NCBI GenBank assembly: GCA_001949185.1 | Contig: BDGG01000005.1 | Location: 2,705,972 to 2,769,971, forward strand | DNA from: Ramazzottius varieornatus | Taxonomy: Eukaryota > Tardigrada > Eutardigrada > Parachela > Ramazzottiidae | Direction: 5' to 3' | DNA: 64,000 nt | Part shown: positions 32,805-44,600 of the stretch, piece by piece | Numbering within the stretch: the first letter of the stretch is position 1 | Layout: each line of letters begins with the position of its first letter | Position numbers and translations under genes: made by a program | The notes under the pieces: generated by a model | Told to the model about the DNA's origin: nothing | What the model saw: the letters and a program-made list of their open reading frames with translations, nothing else | Database searches by the model: none

Positions 32805-35167
32805 CTACGGAGCCTCTATCTTGAAATTCTGCAAGAAAAAAGGAAAAGAGGTAGAACGGTAACGTTCCTTGTTGTGGCGAATAAGTTCATTGTGTCATGT
32901 TCTTACCCCGAAGGAGTTCGCGTGGCCATTTGAAAAGCTGAAACCTTGGAACGGATTGCCCGCCGAAGACTGGACCTGGTTGGTGTCAACCGATGCTATA
33001 GGCTGAGCTGGGGGAGCTCTTGTCTGGACAGCTTGAAAGTCCTGGGATTCATTCGGAAGCGGTAGTCTGTTAGGGATCAGGTTTTTGCTCGCTTCCAGTT
33101 GCTGCAGCTCCGCGAAGTCGGCTGGGGAACCAGCAGACCGTCCCGGTGGCACCGGTCCACACTGTGCCGGCCATGGCGTGTTACATGAGAAGGCGGCAGA
33201 CTCGTCAAAACAGTTCTGTTGGAAACGCGTGAGGACTTTGAACAAAGGCGGCAGAGTGACCAGAGTCAAAGAAGCCAGAAAACTTACAGCGCACTGGGGA
33301 GTTCCACTACAGATGTCCGTTGGAAGGAAACAAGCACTGAAGTCGCTACATACCAAATGAATAGACGAACAGCCTATAATTACAGAAAGATACATACAGG
33401 TACGACGATGCACTTTTGTCAAACTCTTTTCTCACGCCGACGCTTGGGAAACGAACTCGACAAAACTGATGCTCCAAGTATCGATCGTTCCTTGCGCTAT
33501 CGGTAGGAAGCACGCGCCACTTGGATCCTGACAAGCTTGTTTGTTTTCCCAGGTGGCGCACTTTTTTATACCGTACTGGGGAAACGTGCGCGACTTGGGG
33601 AAAGGAATTCGACAAGCGCGATTCGTCAGGCGGCGTACGTTTTCAATGTTATTGGCTGGATATGTGCGCCACCAAGAAAATTGATCTCAGCTAGTCCGTT
33701 TGCCGAGCTGCCGTGAGGGGAGATTTCCCTGTGACGCAAAAGCGCAAACAAATGTGGTGAAACCTGTCACCCGGTTTACTTACAACGACCAGTTGTGGTG
33801 CTGTTGTGGGATCGACCTTTACTGCCCGGTCTGCAGGTGCACTGGTAGCCGGCTGGAGTATCGCGACAGTCGGCGGTGTTGTCGTTCGGCGTAACGTTGT
33901 CTTCCGAACAGGGATTAATTTGTCCGGGACCCAAAGCCTGATTTGGTGTAGTTATCACTGGACAGGTCAGCGGGACGCAGGCAGTTCCCTGAGAGTTAGG
34001 ACCAGTGGTCTGCACATAAAACGGTGCTGGAGAATTGGGCGGAGCCGGTTGGCCGCCCGCGCCTAGTAGGTATCCAGTAGCACCTAAAGGCTGGTTTGCT
34101 CGCGGGCAAAGACAGTTCCCAAAGCCGGTGGACTGGTTGATATTGGCGCAAAATGAGTTCGGAATTCGGTGTTGACAGACAGTTGTATTTTGGCACGGCG
34201 AACCCAACCCTGCAACGAGTCTTTGTCACTTTGTCGTCTTCAGTACAAAGTTTCAAGCGAAAACAATGAGGGCGAGGAGGGTGTTTCGTTTTTCGGTGTC
34301 GGCTACTTACGGGGTGTGCAGTTGGGCCAAGTTCCGTTACCAGTTTGACAAACACAGCGTAGGCCGGGAAGTCTGGTTGTTACTCCGGGCTGTGGGGGAG
34401 GCAGAGCATTCTGGCAGACGGAACCGGAAACCAAGACGGAGCACATATCGGGAATCGTGGGAAGACAGCGACCTTGGCTCTCGTTGACGTAGGCCAGAGG
34501 GACGCAGATCTGGACTTCAAGACTGATTCGTAGTCGCGCTACGGAAACCCAGATGTTACATCTCCCGATTTGGTCCTTACCAGAATACCGATGTACGGTG
34601 TATGATAGAGAAGCAACGGAAGGCTTGCTTACTTGCTACAAGAGGGTCGCATTCGCAGTAACCGTTATTCTCGTTACATCTGGTATTTGCCAGTCCGTTG
34701 GCGAGGCAGCTATCGGTACCGGACGGAATAAGAGTCGGCTGAGCAATATTTCCCGGGCTGAAATAGAGAAGGTAAGCATGGTTATGCTTATACCGCGCGT
34801 CACAAACCGCTTGTTTGTCCAGTGGCAGTTTGAACGGCTGGAGATAACTTACGCAGCTGCAGGTTGATAGATGGAGAGAACGCCGCCTGATCGGCTGCAG
34901 GGCGCTGTGGTGGGTCCATCAACGCTCCGCTTCAGCCGGTAAGTCGCTAAATGGGCGTCCAACTCCTCCAGGCTCTGAATGTCCTCCGTTATGAAGGCAT
35001 ATGTCAGCGTACTCTAAATCAAAAACAATCGATGTAATTGAGAGTCTCAAAGTCCTCCGGGTTACAAAGGAAAAGTCCCGGATGACAGATCCACGTAGTT
35101 CATGTACCTGTAAAACGGATAAGATAAACACGACTGACAAAGCAGACTGGAAACACTGCCAGACCAT
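32805..35167 (-). CDS. secreted multi-module Cys-rich protein (tandem paralogue D)
   Basis: Minus exons 35167-35108, 35013-34853, 34757-34633, 34538-34311, 34209-33784, 33373-33288, 33215-32907 and tentatively 32828-32805 give about 472 residues. The layout matches paralogue C: a 20-residue signal exon, then a SLEELDAHLATYRLKRS-type helical start, Cys modules (SCLANGLANTRC, RCVCQTGNGTWPNC, CQHRIPNSFCANI) and a DYSACF-like module here reading DFSACFLPTDIC. Exon 2 of C corresponds to two exons here. The C-terminal Cys exon continues into a Gln/Pro/Ala-rich tail absent from C. If the last splice is not used, the frame ends four codons after exon 7. Function unknown, extracellular. Confidence 0.72.
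33509..33600. repeat. GTGCGCCACTTG-family palindromes in paralogue D intron
   Basis: A single right arm (CACGCGCCACTTGG, 33511) is followed by a full 53-bp palindrome at 33548-33600 (CCCAGGTGGCGCAC / GTGCGCGACTTGGGG). Another half-copy (TGTGCGCCACC) lies near 33661. Confidence 0.7.
34191..34500. repeat. gene-conversion tract, copy in paralogue D
   Basis: Partner of 31321-31630, colinear with no indels and including the whole intron 34210-34310. Confidence 0.88.
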
Positions 35168-35388
35168 GGCGCAGAAGCACAAACTTGGCTGTTACCGAAA
35201 CTTAAGACCCTCTGTCGGAAAACTGATACCCTGTTAGGTGAAAATGGAATGAGGAATGTATCAAGTACGGACAGTGTCGGCTAAAAAAATCTCTTCATCG
35301 ACGGTCAATGCAGGACGAGACTCTTGGTGAATAGATAGATACACGTCTTTCTTTGAGGTGTCGTTTTCTGCTCTGTAATTTGGCGCGT

Positions 35389-35427
35389 AATGTGGGCCAT
35401 GGGCAGTTTTACGGCATATAAAGCGGT
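35389..35427 (-). promoter_or_regulatory. conserved promoter block upstream of paralogue D
   Basis: Minus-strand CCGCTTTATATGCCGTAAAA followed by a GGCCCACAT core, 220-260 bp upstream of the start codon. It matches the block at 32364-32404. Similarity between the two upstream regions continues to about 32500/35515. Confidence 0.6.
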
Positions 35428-35741
35428 GCAGTGTCACGAAGAGGACGTGTCTCGGAGTAGAATGCGATAATCTTCATGAATGACTTGCTGCATTGCCGAC
35501 CGTGCGCAAGGTCAAATGTGCCAATTTTATGGGATGCAGTAACGGTGTTCCAAGTGCAAGCTTCGCTGTTACGATCTTCGCGCTTTTTGTCACGGTACTT
35601 GACGAACTCTTATGGCTTTACAACGAGGACCGAAAGCCGGAAACGCCATCATCGTTCGATGCGCAAGAAGGGGTAAGGGGTTTTATCTCCTGGTGGCGAT
35701 TTTTGAACGAGACTGACGTCTTGTTATCCGAGATACATATA

Positions 35742-36164
35742 CACGCGCCTGGCCTAAGTCTTGGCATGGACAAAAGTCTTGGCAGCACGGCCCGGCGGTA
35801 TTTTAACACAAAGAATGTTGTATCGGAACAGAAACTGGTCGTGTGACGTCATGAAGTCAGAATTTCGCAATGCGCTTTTTATTGTTCAGTCATTCCAGTA
35901 TCATTTGAAATTCTGTCGTATTCTTTCTTGAGTTTTTCTTCCAGTCTTGAGTAACTTGAGCTTAGCAAATGTCGGAAGGTTTTAAGAGCAAGAAACGCCG
36001 GAAGTATACCGAGGAAAGTCTGAAGGATGCAGTTCGCGCAGTGGCAAACACAGCTAGCGAACTGGTTCTGTTTCAACCGTAAGCGAACACAGCTGGCGGA
36101 GCCGCTGTTTCGGAAACCACTTGCCAAGACTTTTGTCCATGCCAAGACTTAGGCCAGGCGCGTG
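35742..36164. mobile_element. TA-flanked inverted-repeat element with relic psq-type HTH
   Basis: The termini CACGCGCCTGGCCTAAGTCT and their inverted copy (ending CCAGGCGCGTG) are flanked by TA on both sides, the target signature of Tc1/mariner/pogo elements. Inside each end the word AAGTCTTGGCA occurs twice, separated by TGGACAA, like a subterminal binding array. A short open frame inside resembles a DNA-binding domain (next entry). Confidence 0.72.
35969..36082 (+). pseudogene. relic pipsqueak-type HTH of a pogo/Tigger-like transposase
   Basis: A 37-codon open frame begins with a basic stretch and continues KRRKYTEESLKDAVRAVANT. This resembles the first helices of the HTH_psq domain at the N-terminus of pogo/Tigger transposases (K-Y-TEESL-AV-V). 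The rest of the transposase is missing. Its position between TA-flanked inverted repeats supports the reading. Confidence 0.5.
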
Positions 36165-37616
36165 TACCCAACTGGAAAATATCAGTTTTCGAAATTGGGT
36201 TGTACCAAATTGATCGCCTGTTGGAAGAATCTGTTTTGGAACGTAAACGTTAACCACAGGTTAAAAAAAGGGTATAGGGGATATGGTGTTTTACATTGAC
36301 GCTTTCTCGAACGCAAGCTCATTTCGATCAGCGACCGTGATCATGATGATGATGTGGGTGAGATTATTGGGTTGGTCGGGTTCTGATGGCTGGAACCAGC
36401 TTCAAAGGGAAGCCAATCAGGCATGACTATTAAAAATACTTAAAGCATCTAGCAAGATCCCAGTAGGTTACATCGTCATTATCCTCATTGTACACATCAT
36501 CATCCCAATCACAATGGTTGGACTTCTGAGACTGTTGTTTTTCCCAAGCAGGTTTAAGCCGCGTACTGATACCGTGCACGTGTGCAATGTACACTTACTG
36601 TGAGCCGGTGCGCGAAGTTTGAGAGTTCTTCGTTTTTGCATCAGCGGAACGACGCGGTGTGTTAAAGTAACAGTCTGCTTGTCACGAGAAAGTTCAGCCA
36701 TCTGGCTACGGTACAGTACCTTTTCTTTTTAATTAGATTCAGGGCAGGAATCACGCTGAAAACTGGGCTTCATGGTGGTACAAGGTTTTTTTTTCTACAC
36801 AAGCGCAGCTGGTGCAACTTCTGTATTGGGCAACAATTGATCCCTTCTTGATCTCTCTAGTGAAGTACAATGACAGCCGGCATACTTGACTGCAGACCAA
36901 ATAACAACAGAGGCTCAAGGTTCCTGTTCGAGTTCCTGGTGGGGTTGCTCCATTGGATCTTGCCTGTCTGGGTGGATTATAACAAGCTCATTTCCGTTCG
37001 GTGGGCAACTTGCTTGGGCCGCTTCCCGCAATCTTACGGGCTAACGCTCTGATGCTCGCCCACCCGTGCCAGTCCCTCACATCCAGCTTCCCACTGGAAC
37101 TGTTTAAGCCTGTGTTTGTCGTGGACGGTAATTGGCTTCCTTCCCGATCCCATTTCTTCTTTTTGCGGGCGCTCATATAGCTGCCGGTCGACTTCTTCCT
37201 TTGTATTAGCGCCTAATAAATTCGGGGAACTTATCGACTTTTGGTTGCAATCCTACACGCATCGAAAGACTTTTCCTATGGGTGTTACCTTGTGCCCCAG
37301 TTACGCCCTTTTCGTCCCCTATTGCCTCCAGCTATTCGCGCAAACTGTTTATAGAGTTCAAATTACTTCCTTGTTGGATTCGGAAATTTTCCTAAGAACG
37401 GTGAGAAGGGAAAATTCCCTAATAATCACAACTTCTTTAAGCTTACAGCAATTGAAATCGGTTTGATCAATGTATTCAAAAAATAAGCCTGAATGGATAA
37501 AATCGAGTGAGAAAGCGTATGTTGAGAGAGGCAGCCGAATTAAAATCAAGAATGCCGAATTGGATATTGAGGCGTGGTTTGGCATTTGAACGTTTACCGG
37601 AATTCCGTGTGAACCA

Positions 37617-37642
37617 TGCAGCCTGGCGGGAGCCAGGCTGCA
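37617..37642. repeat. perfect 11-bp hairpin
   Basis: TGCAGCCTGGC and GCCAGGCTGCA flank a four-base loop, 15 bp before the inverted-repeat element that contains the assembly gap. Confidence 0.7.
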
Positions 37643-37657
37643 TACATACAAACAGTA

Positions 37658-37780
37658 CAGGTGCCTGGCCTAGATGTGGGGATGGACAAAAATGTGGGGA
37701 CNNNNNNNNNNNNNNNNNNNNNNNNNNNNNNNNNNNNNNNNNNNNNNNNNNTCCATTCCCGCACTTAAGCCAGGCGCGTG
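37658..37780. mobile_element. related TA-flanked inverted-repeat element containing the assembly gap
   Basis: The left end CAGGTGCCTGGCCTAGATGT and the right end TAAGCCAGGCGCGTG are inverted copies flanked by TA on each side. The left arm has ATGTGGGG twice around ATGGACAAA, the same architecture as the 35742 element. The interior is interrupted by 50 N (37702-37751). Confidence 0.6.
37702..37751. other. assembly gap (run of N)
   Basis: Fifty unknown bases, probably an arbitrary gap size, in the middle of an inverted repeat. Confidence 0.99.
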
Positions 37781-38686
37781 TATATGAACTTGGGATCGAG
37801 AGACTGGGTGAAAGGCTGGTGAAAGAGCTCTTCACACCCATGAGTGCTAATTGTGGTAATTTTTTCTGAGTGCTGTTTAACCAATGGGCACTGGCAATTG
37901 TCGACGGCAACGTGCATCCCTCTGTGGTGGTCCTTCCACATTATTCCAATTTTCGCCAAGGACGGCCAGATTACACGCTTTCTATAGGTAAATGCCATGC
38001 CTGGATTCTGCGAAGTAATCTCAAACCGAGACTGTCTTTATCAAAAGCGTCACATGCTTCAATTTACAAAATATTGGTAATTGGAAGCTGATTTCTCCGT
38101 GCACAACCGGAGGCATATACAGAGCTGAAAAATAATTATTATGATCAAATTTCCTTATTCCTCCAAAAAAATGACCTAACGATAGTTTTCAGATTGTTCC
38201 ACATGATTTGGACCGAGGAACTGACGAAGCTGTTACACATAACTGGATGTGACTGAGTTTGTCAACGGTTATTCACTCCCGATAAAAATCAACGATTTAC
38301 ATGCGGCTGCTACGATGATGCATGGGATCATCAGGCAAGAAAGGAAAGAGGATCATCAACCGTGGTTTGTGCCGCAAGGCAGTATTTGACGCTGACAGCG
38401 TCACTCGTAATTCATTCGACTTCTGTTACTCATGAATGTCCATTACGCGGCTTCGGCAGCGTGGATTCTGACTGAATTCTTCGTGTTTCCTTGCACGTGA
38501 ACTCTGGAGCACCTCGTAGAAAAATCACAACTCATTTGATGATCAACCATCAACCCTGCAGTGGAACTTTCAGACATAGCAGTTTCCGCATAGTGATTGG
38601 ATAACTTGTATCCGTGGAAATTTTCTGCGATGTTTCTTTGTTTTTGAGCTGTGGATGTTCTCAGTTGCTCTCAGTCGTCATTTCGG

Positions 38687-41600
38687 ATGAGCTGTCGATT
38701 ATTGGGGCGTAAGAGAACGATGGACGATGCGGGACTCCAAACATCCAGCGAACCTGTCAAGCAGATTCGCGATGTTTTTTCAGAGCTGGCTCGTAGCCCA
38801 ACACGGAGACAATCGCTGGATCCCGGTAACGCAGAGCCGTTATTATTACCTGGCCAAGACCTGGACGAGGTCTTTGATGGTACCGACGACTTGCTGCCGG
38901 CTTCGGAGGCCTTGATGAATGGAAATTGTCAACATTCATCACGTCCACCAGCCCTCAAGAGACATTCCTTATCGGTCCTCACCGCTCTGGATGCCTGTAT
39001 TATCTGTGATGAGGATAACCTCTGCGAGATCCTCAAAAACGGAGTTACCCGAGCAGCCTTGAACAAGAAGGACCCTAAAACCGGTCGCGTGAGTACTAAT
39101 AAACATTTTACAGAGTACAACATACTTTTACTCCATAAGTCCCTCAAAACAACAGTCTGGAAGCAAGCTGGACTAAACGAAAAAGTTCGCCAGTTATGTT
39201 CCCCATTGCGCGTTTGTCGGAATCGGAATTTCGGTACTGTAGAAGTTTGCTGCGTCCGCGCTGCACGTCATCGAATACGTGAAGTACAGCTCCGGTCCGG
39301 CTTTACTGATTGTGCAAACCCCTACGGGGGTGCGTCACAAAGTACGTGTACGTATCGCGCGGACCGAGCGAATTTTTACGGTATATTATACCTATGTAAG
39401 TTGAAAATTTCCAACAATTTTCTCCATGGCAGGTTCGCTGAATATTCGGTCTTGTGTTTTGAAACACAAATGACTGGGCTGGGCAATAAGCGCCACTATG
39501 TACATACTCCGATACCGATATTCGATAGAAATGTAAACCAGCTCACCGTATACGCTGTTGTACAGCTCAGTGTTGGGTTCGGAACATGGGAATTAAACAG
39601 GCGCCTAAAGCTCAGATTGCGGTGAAGGGGTTCTGAGTGCGCGCGTCGGTTACTGGCTTGTAGAACTATCAATACATCGCTCGGTATGAACGACGTCAAT
39701 GCGAAAATTTACATGTTCACAAACCCATCATTCTTTCAATACGTAAAGTCAACATGCGCATTAATGGCAGACTTTTCGATAATCTATTCTTATGCAGTTT
39801 GCATCATGATTTTCACAATGCAACTTGACAGGCCGTATCATACGAAGATTAGACGAAATTTCCGTTTGACGACAAAACATCCTCATCTTTATTGCTCGCT
39901 TACATTACGGCTTTTCTTATTTGTCCGACTGGAGTTAAACTTTATGCTTTCCGCTCCAAGAAGCATTTCACGACAACTCCCAGAAGAGTTTGCAAATCGC
40001 AAAAAGCTTCAGCAGTTAGGGACAATAAAGAGCTGCGTGATGCACAACGGAGTTTTCAAAAGGAAGGAAGCTATTACTCCACAACAGCTTTAGTTCCGTC
40101 AAATCATCCCCGTCTTCTACCAGCGCTTGACAATATGTGCAGCCCGCATGTAACAGATGCCATTGAAGGTCCCATGATGGTTCTCTGGTGAAACATAAAA
40201 ACGTTTTCTTGGGCCGCTTAATATCGATTTATGCAAACGAGCTACAGTACTACAAACTTTCAACAACATCTAAACATTGTCAATTTGCGCTCGATGGATC
40301 TTGCGGGACGTGTCATCACAATTGAGCGAAATCGAACCTTACATTGCGAAAAAACACTGCACAGTAATAAACATCCGGACATTTGAATATCGATGATGCT
40401 GTATCTTTTGGCAATTCAATACTTTTAATGTTCTCGGGTCTTTATTGAAGACTATAGTCCACACAAAAAATGAGGAAGCAGCTATATAAAAACAACGAAC
40501 AAACACTGCACAGAAATTCCCTTCATATCATCTGAAACATAATAAACTTCATCCAGACCTCTTGTATCCTTAACTGTCACTGGAAAAACTCAAAACAGAG
40601 CAGAAATCACCGCGAAGAATATCTGTTGACACTCGCTGCTTGAAAAACTGAAAAAATCTTGATTCGCTAGTCTCTTCGGCCATCTTCCTTCGGACAGCCC
40701 CGTTGCGCAAGGTCCCCATGGTCCAAGGATCTCCAATCCGACAGGACAGAATTGAAACTGGCTCCCGATGTCCCGGTACTTCATGACCTTTCTCTTTTCA
40801 GCGGCATCGGCGGCGGATCCGGCTTTGACCGTTGCACTCTGCAGCTGGTGACCGTTTGATACTGCTAGGGTCTTGGAGAGACGGCGCCAATGACCTCTTT
40901 AGTGGCTGACATGAGCAATTCAAAACCGATAGCGTATTCGGAAAGAACCTTGACACAGTTTTTCTAGAGCTTTCGTCATCGATGTCGATTACTCCAACTC
41001 TCGACGGGACTGTTTTTCATGGATAAACAGCAGAGTTCGGGAAAGGTTTCGCAGCACAGTGTCCCTCAAAGCTCCAGGATCCATCTGGTTCTTGCTGACA
41101 GGTGGCGCAGTTTGACTTCAGTTCCTTATGGGCTGATAGAGTGCTGTACGCCGACAGAGGGTGCTACGAATCGATGAACGGTCTCTTGAATCCAGTGCCC
41201 GGGTTTCCCACACACAGCGCTAGCCGCTCAGACAGAAAGTATACGGAGCTTGCGGACTATCTCTGGACAATGATTCTTTGACATCGAAAGCTCAGTGACG
41301 CGGTACTGACGCAGAGAAGTTTAACGTCCGTCACGAAAACGTACACACACGAAAGGAGAGTTTGGAACAGTGAAAAGTTGGAACAGGCGATTTCGAAAGA
41401 GCGGAACGGAAGTTCGTACAGTACGTACGTGTACGGTTCACACCACTGTACTTTCTGCAAATTTCCCATGGTTGAGTTCTCTTTTTGCCGTGTTTTCCGC
41501 CTGTTCCAAACTTTTTGCTGTTCGAAACTTTCCCTTCGTGCGTGTACAATAAAGTATTAATTTTTGGACTGGTGTGGGTTGAACAGGAATCTGTCATTAT

Positions 41601-44600
41601 ACTGCACACGTACGATGGAAAATTATGGGACAGTAAAGATTATGGGACAGGCGGAAAGGACGGCAAAAGGACAGTGTCGAAAAATGTATTACTGTAAATC
41701 GGTCGCGTATACATACATTCTTCCGTATCGCTGTAACGAAAAGGCCTGGTTCATAATTTTTACTGTACCATAACTACCCATCGTACGTGTAAGAAATCTT
41801 AAACTCTGGATTAAGAAATGTTTCTAGAAATACGTCTTTGCATTACTACCATATTTTGATGTTGAGCTTCGACAGCGCTCATACAGTGCTCCGAATGTCA
41901 AGTTTCGACTTTTTTCCGCAAGTACTGTACACTACTGTATACAGTTATCCAATTCAACCGTCACACTGTGCCAAATTCGAGAGTTCGCGATCCCCAAAAA
42001 CCCAGGATGAAGCTCCTTCGTCCATGTCGTTAGCAATGTAAGCGCCGACAGTACCTGAGCACGCATCAGCCAACGGTATCGGGCTTCTTACGTAGTCGTT
42101 CTTTGTGCCTGAATGTCACAGTGTGTAAAAGATAACTGTTGCAGCAAAATCGTCGCATATGCATGGTGTCAGAGAACCTCGTGAAGACATAATTACAATG
42201 TAGCTCAGTCGTCTGAACCCGCAATCTCAGCCCAAAGTAATCAAGCGTAAACCTGTCGCCCGGCCACGTCTTCTTGTTGCCTTCCTTTACCAGTGTCCGT
42301 TGCCTTTACCTTTGCCCTTAATGGGGTACAGTACCAACATTAAATGACGTCTAGGGGCACTCAGTACGTTTGATCCTCCAGAGTACGGTCCTACTTTGTG
42401 GTTATTAGCTTTTCAATGCGTAAAAATACCCAGTAAATGAAGCCATATAAGCTCAGATCTACAACGAACCGTGTTCAATTTCTATCCTTCCATGCAGGTG
42501 GAAAAAATTGCATATGAATTATCTTCTCGTTGACGTCACTGACATCCGGTCCTTCAGTCCAAGGGCAGATGACCTATCTGCACCTCAACACGCTTGACTA
42601 ACATACGGTGAAATCCAAATAAAACCTCAACAAGCAAAGCCAACACGTGCGAGAGCTACTCCACTGTTTACTTTACCCTGGTCCACGGGGGACTCTCCTT
42701 TTAGCACTTATCAAACTATTGATTTTCCCGGAAATTGACAACTTGTTTACACTTGGCGCCCTTTCTACCTGTAGGTGTGCCAGCTTATTCGCTCATGTTT
42801 ATTTTCTTCGGGTAACGATATCAAATTACCGATTTATCAACTCCCGCAATGTTGCATTCCGATCGGATCAAAAAAAGTAAAATCCTTTCAGAAAAAACAT
42901 TCATTAGCGAGATCGTGATTAGATGAATGGACTTTTGCCATCTCAAAAATATTTACGTGACATTAACGCTAAAATCTGCAAGGCTTCTATGGCATTTAGT
43001 GTAGAGCTCACGTTGCATACTTGAAGGTCAGCGTTACTTCAACGCATGAAGGCTCTTTTCAGATTCTTCGCAGAGAGGAAGAGGTTTATCTTAAGCGGCA
43101 TTCTTGTTGTTGCAGACGGGACTGGCTTATGCCTGTGCTCAAGGCTATCTGGGCATCCTGGACATCCTCGTTGGAATGGGGCCCATTCTGGACGTGAATG
43201 CTGCAGGCAAGTTCATTTTCTCGCACACGCACAATTCCTCAATTCATTACAGAACGGAAAAGCAAAACCATGAGCAAGGAAGCGGCAAAGCGGGACGGAG
43301 ATTGGGGGAGCCGAATTAGCATCTTTGCCAGATTAACGCTGAGAACTGGGAAGACAGTTATAATTGCATTTCGCCAAGAGCTCGCGGAGTGCGTACAAAG
43401 TGCGCTGCGACAGGCCGTACTGTCCTAAGTAACAACGTCATCCACAGAGAACCATGATGGGCGATAGGGCATGACAGGGTTGGAAGCGTTGTGGCTGAGG
43501 GGATTGGCGATTAGCCAGCAGGATGATCTTGACGTACCACTGTTAGCCGCATGACTTATGTAATGGCACAGAAGCATGTCGTGATAGTTTAGCCCTGAAT
43601 TTTTCATCCTTCGTGAGCCCTCACATCAGAAACGAAGGGGGTCTTTCCAAGACAAAAGAACGCAGCTTCCTTGAGCTAGCTTTTCGGTATTAGCTTTTTA
43701 CGCCGAGGTCGCGAGCAAGCTTATTCCTTTCTGAGTGGATTTGAAAACCGACCAGAGTTCCATTAACATGTCATTCGAAAATCCGTCTGCTGCTCGTTCG
43801 TACTGAACTGATCTGACTCGTTTATTCGAACCGAGATTGAGATTGTAATGGAGGTGTCAACCGACGCGAAATGTGGAGAAGTGGAGTATAACTTGCTCTT
43901 GGGTGATCTAACTGGTTTTACAGATAACGAAGGAAATACACCACTTCATCTAGCGGCAGAAGCCGGTAAGTTCTCAAATTGGCAATTGATCCGAATATGA
44001 CGAATCAAATTTCTGCTAATTTTTTGCCGCTCGTCGACGCCCCGCAGGGACCCAGGGGTGCGGACAACCTAGCTCTCTGAACATGCCAAGCAGACTGAAT
44101 TACTAACATTTGTAATATTTCCGGTCGCTTTTAGGTCATGCGGATGTTCTTAGCAATTTGTTAGCCTATTTTCGTGACATCCATATCGACTCCCGCAACC
44201 ACAATGGTAAGTGGCAGTCTGTGAAGCGGGCAAGATATTGTAAGTTCGAAGAAACCTATTTCTCGACTGCTTTCGGAAGTCGAAAAATCGTATTCGCGAA
44301 CTAACGGTTATCAAAGTAGTCTGTTATAGTGATACGAGCTAGCGTTTTGACAGTTTACCCGAAGAAGTTATGAATCGTTTTTCCAAAAAAATTTCTGCGA
44401 GTACAAAAAACATTAGCTCTGTACAAAAAACATTAGCTATCAAACAAAAGTAGACAGCCAGATTGGCCTGAAATACCGTTAGAATACCGTATCCTCTCAA
44501 CACACAGATCGATACCTTCTAAATTGTGCTAATTTTGCAGGTCTCACGCCGTTAATGAAGGCCTGTATTCAAGGTCGGACCAACTGCGCCAAAATCCTCC

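Larger units (their letters stand above)
35168..38686. other. repeat-bearing intergenic region
   Basis: No gene was found between the Cys-rich paralogues and the ANKRD33-like gene. The region holds the conserved promoter block, a 423-bp TA-flanked inverted-repeat element, a related interrupted element with an assembly gap, and a perfect hairpin at 37617-37642. Confidence 0.5.

Noticed and set aside
38651-38686. Upstream start of the ANKRD33-like frame at 38651
   Set aside because: The codon there is GTG; the first ATG in frame is at 38687.
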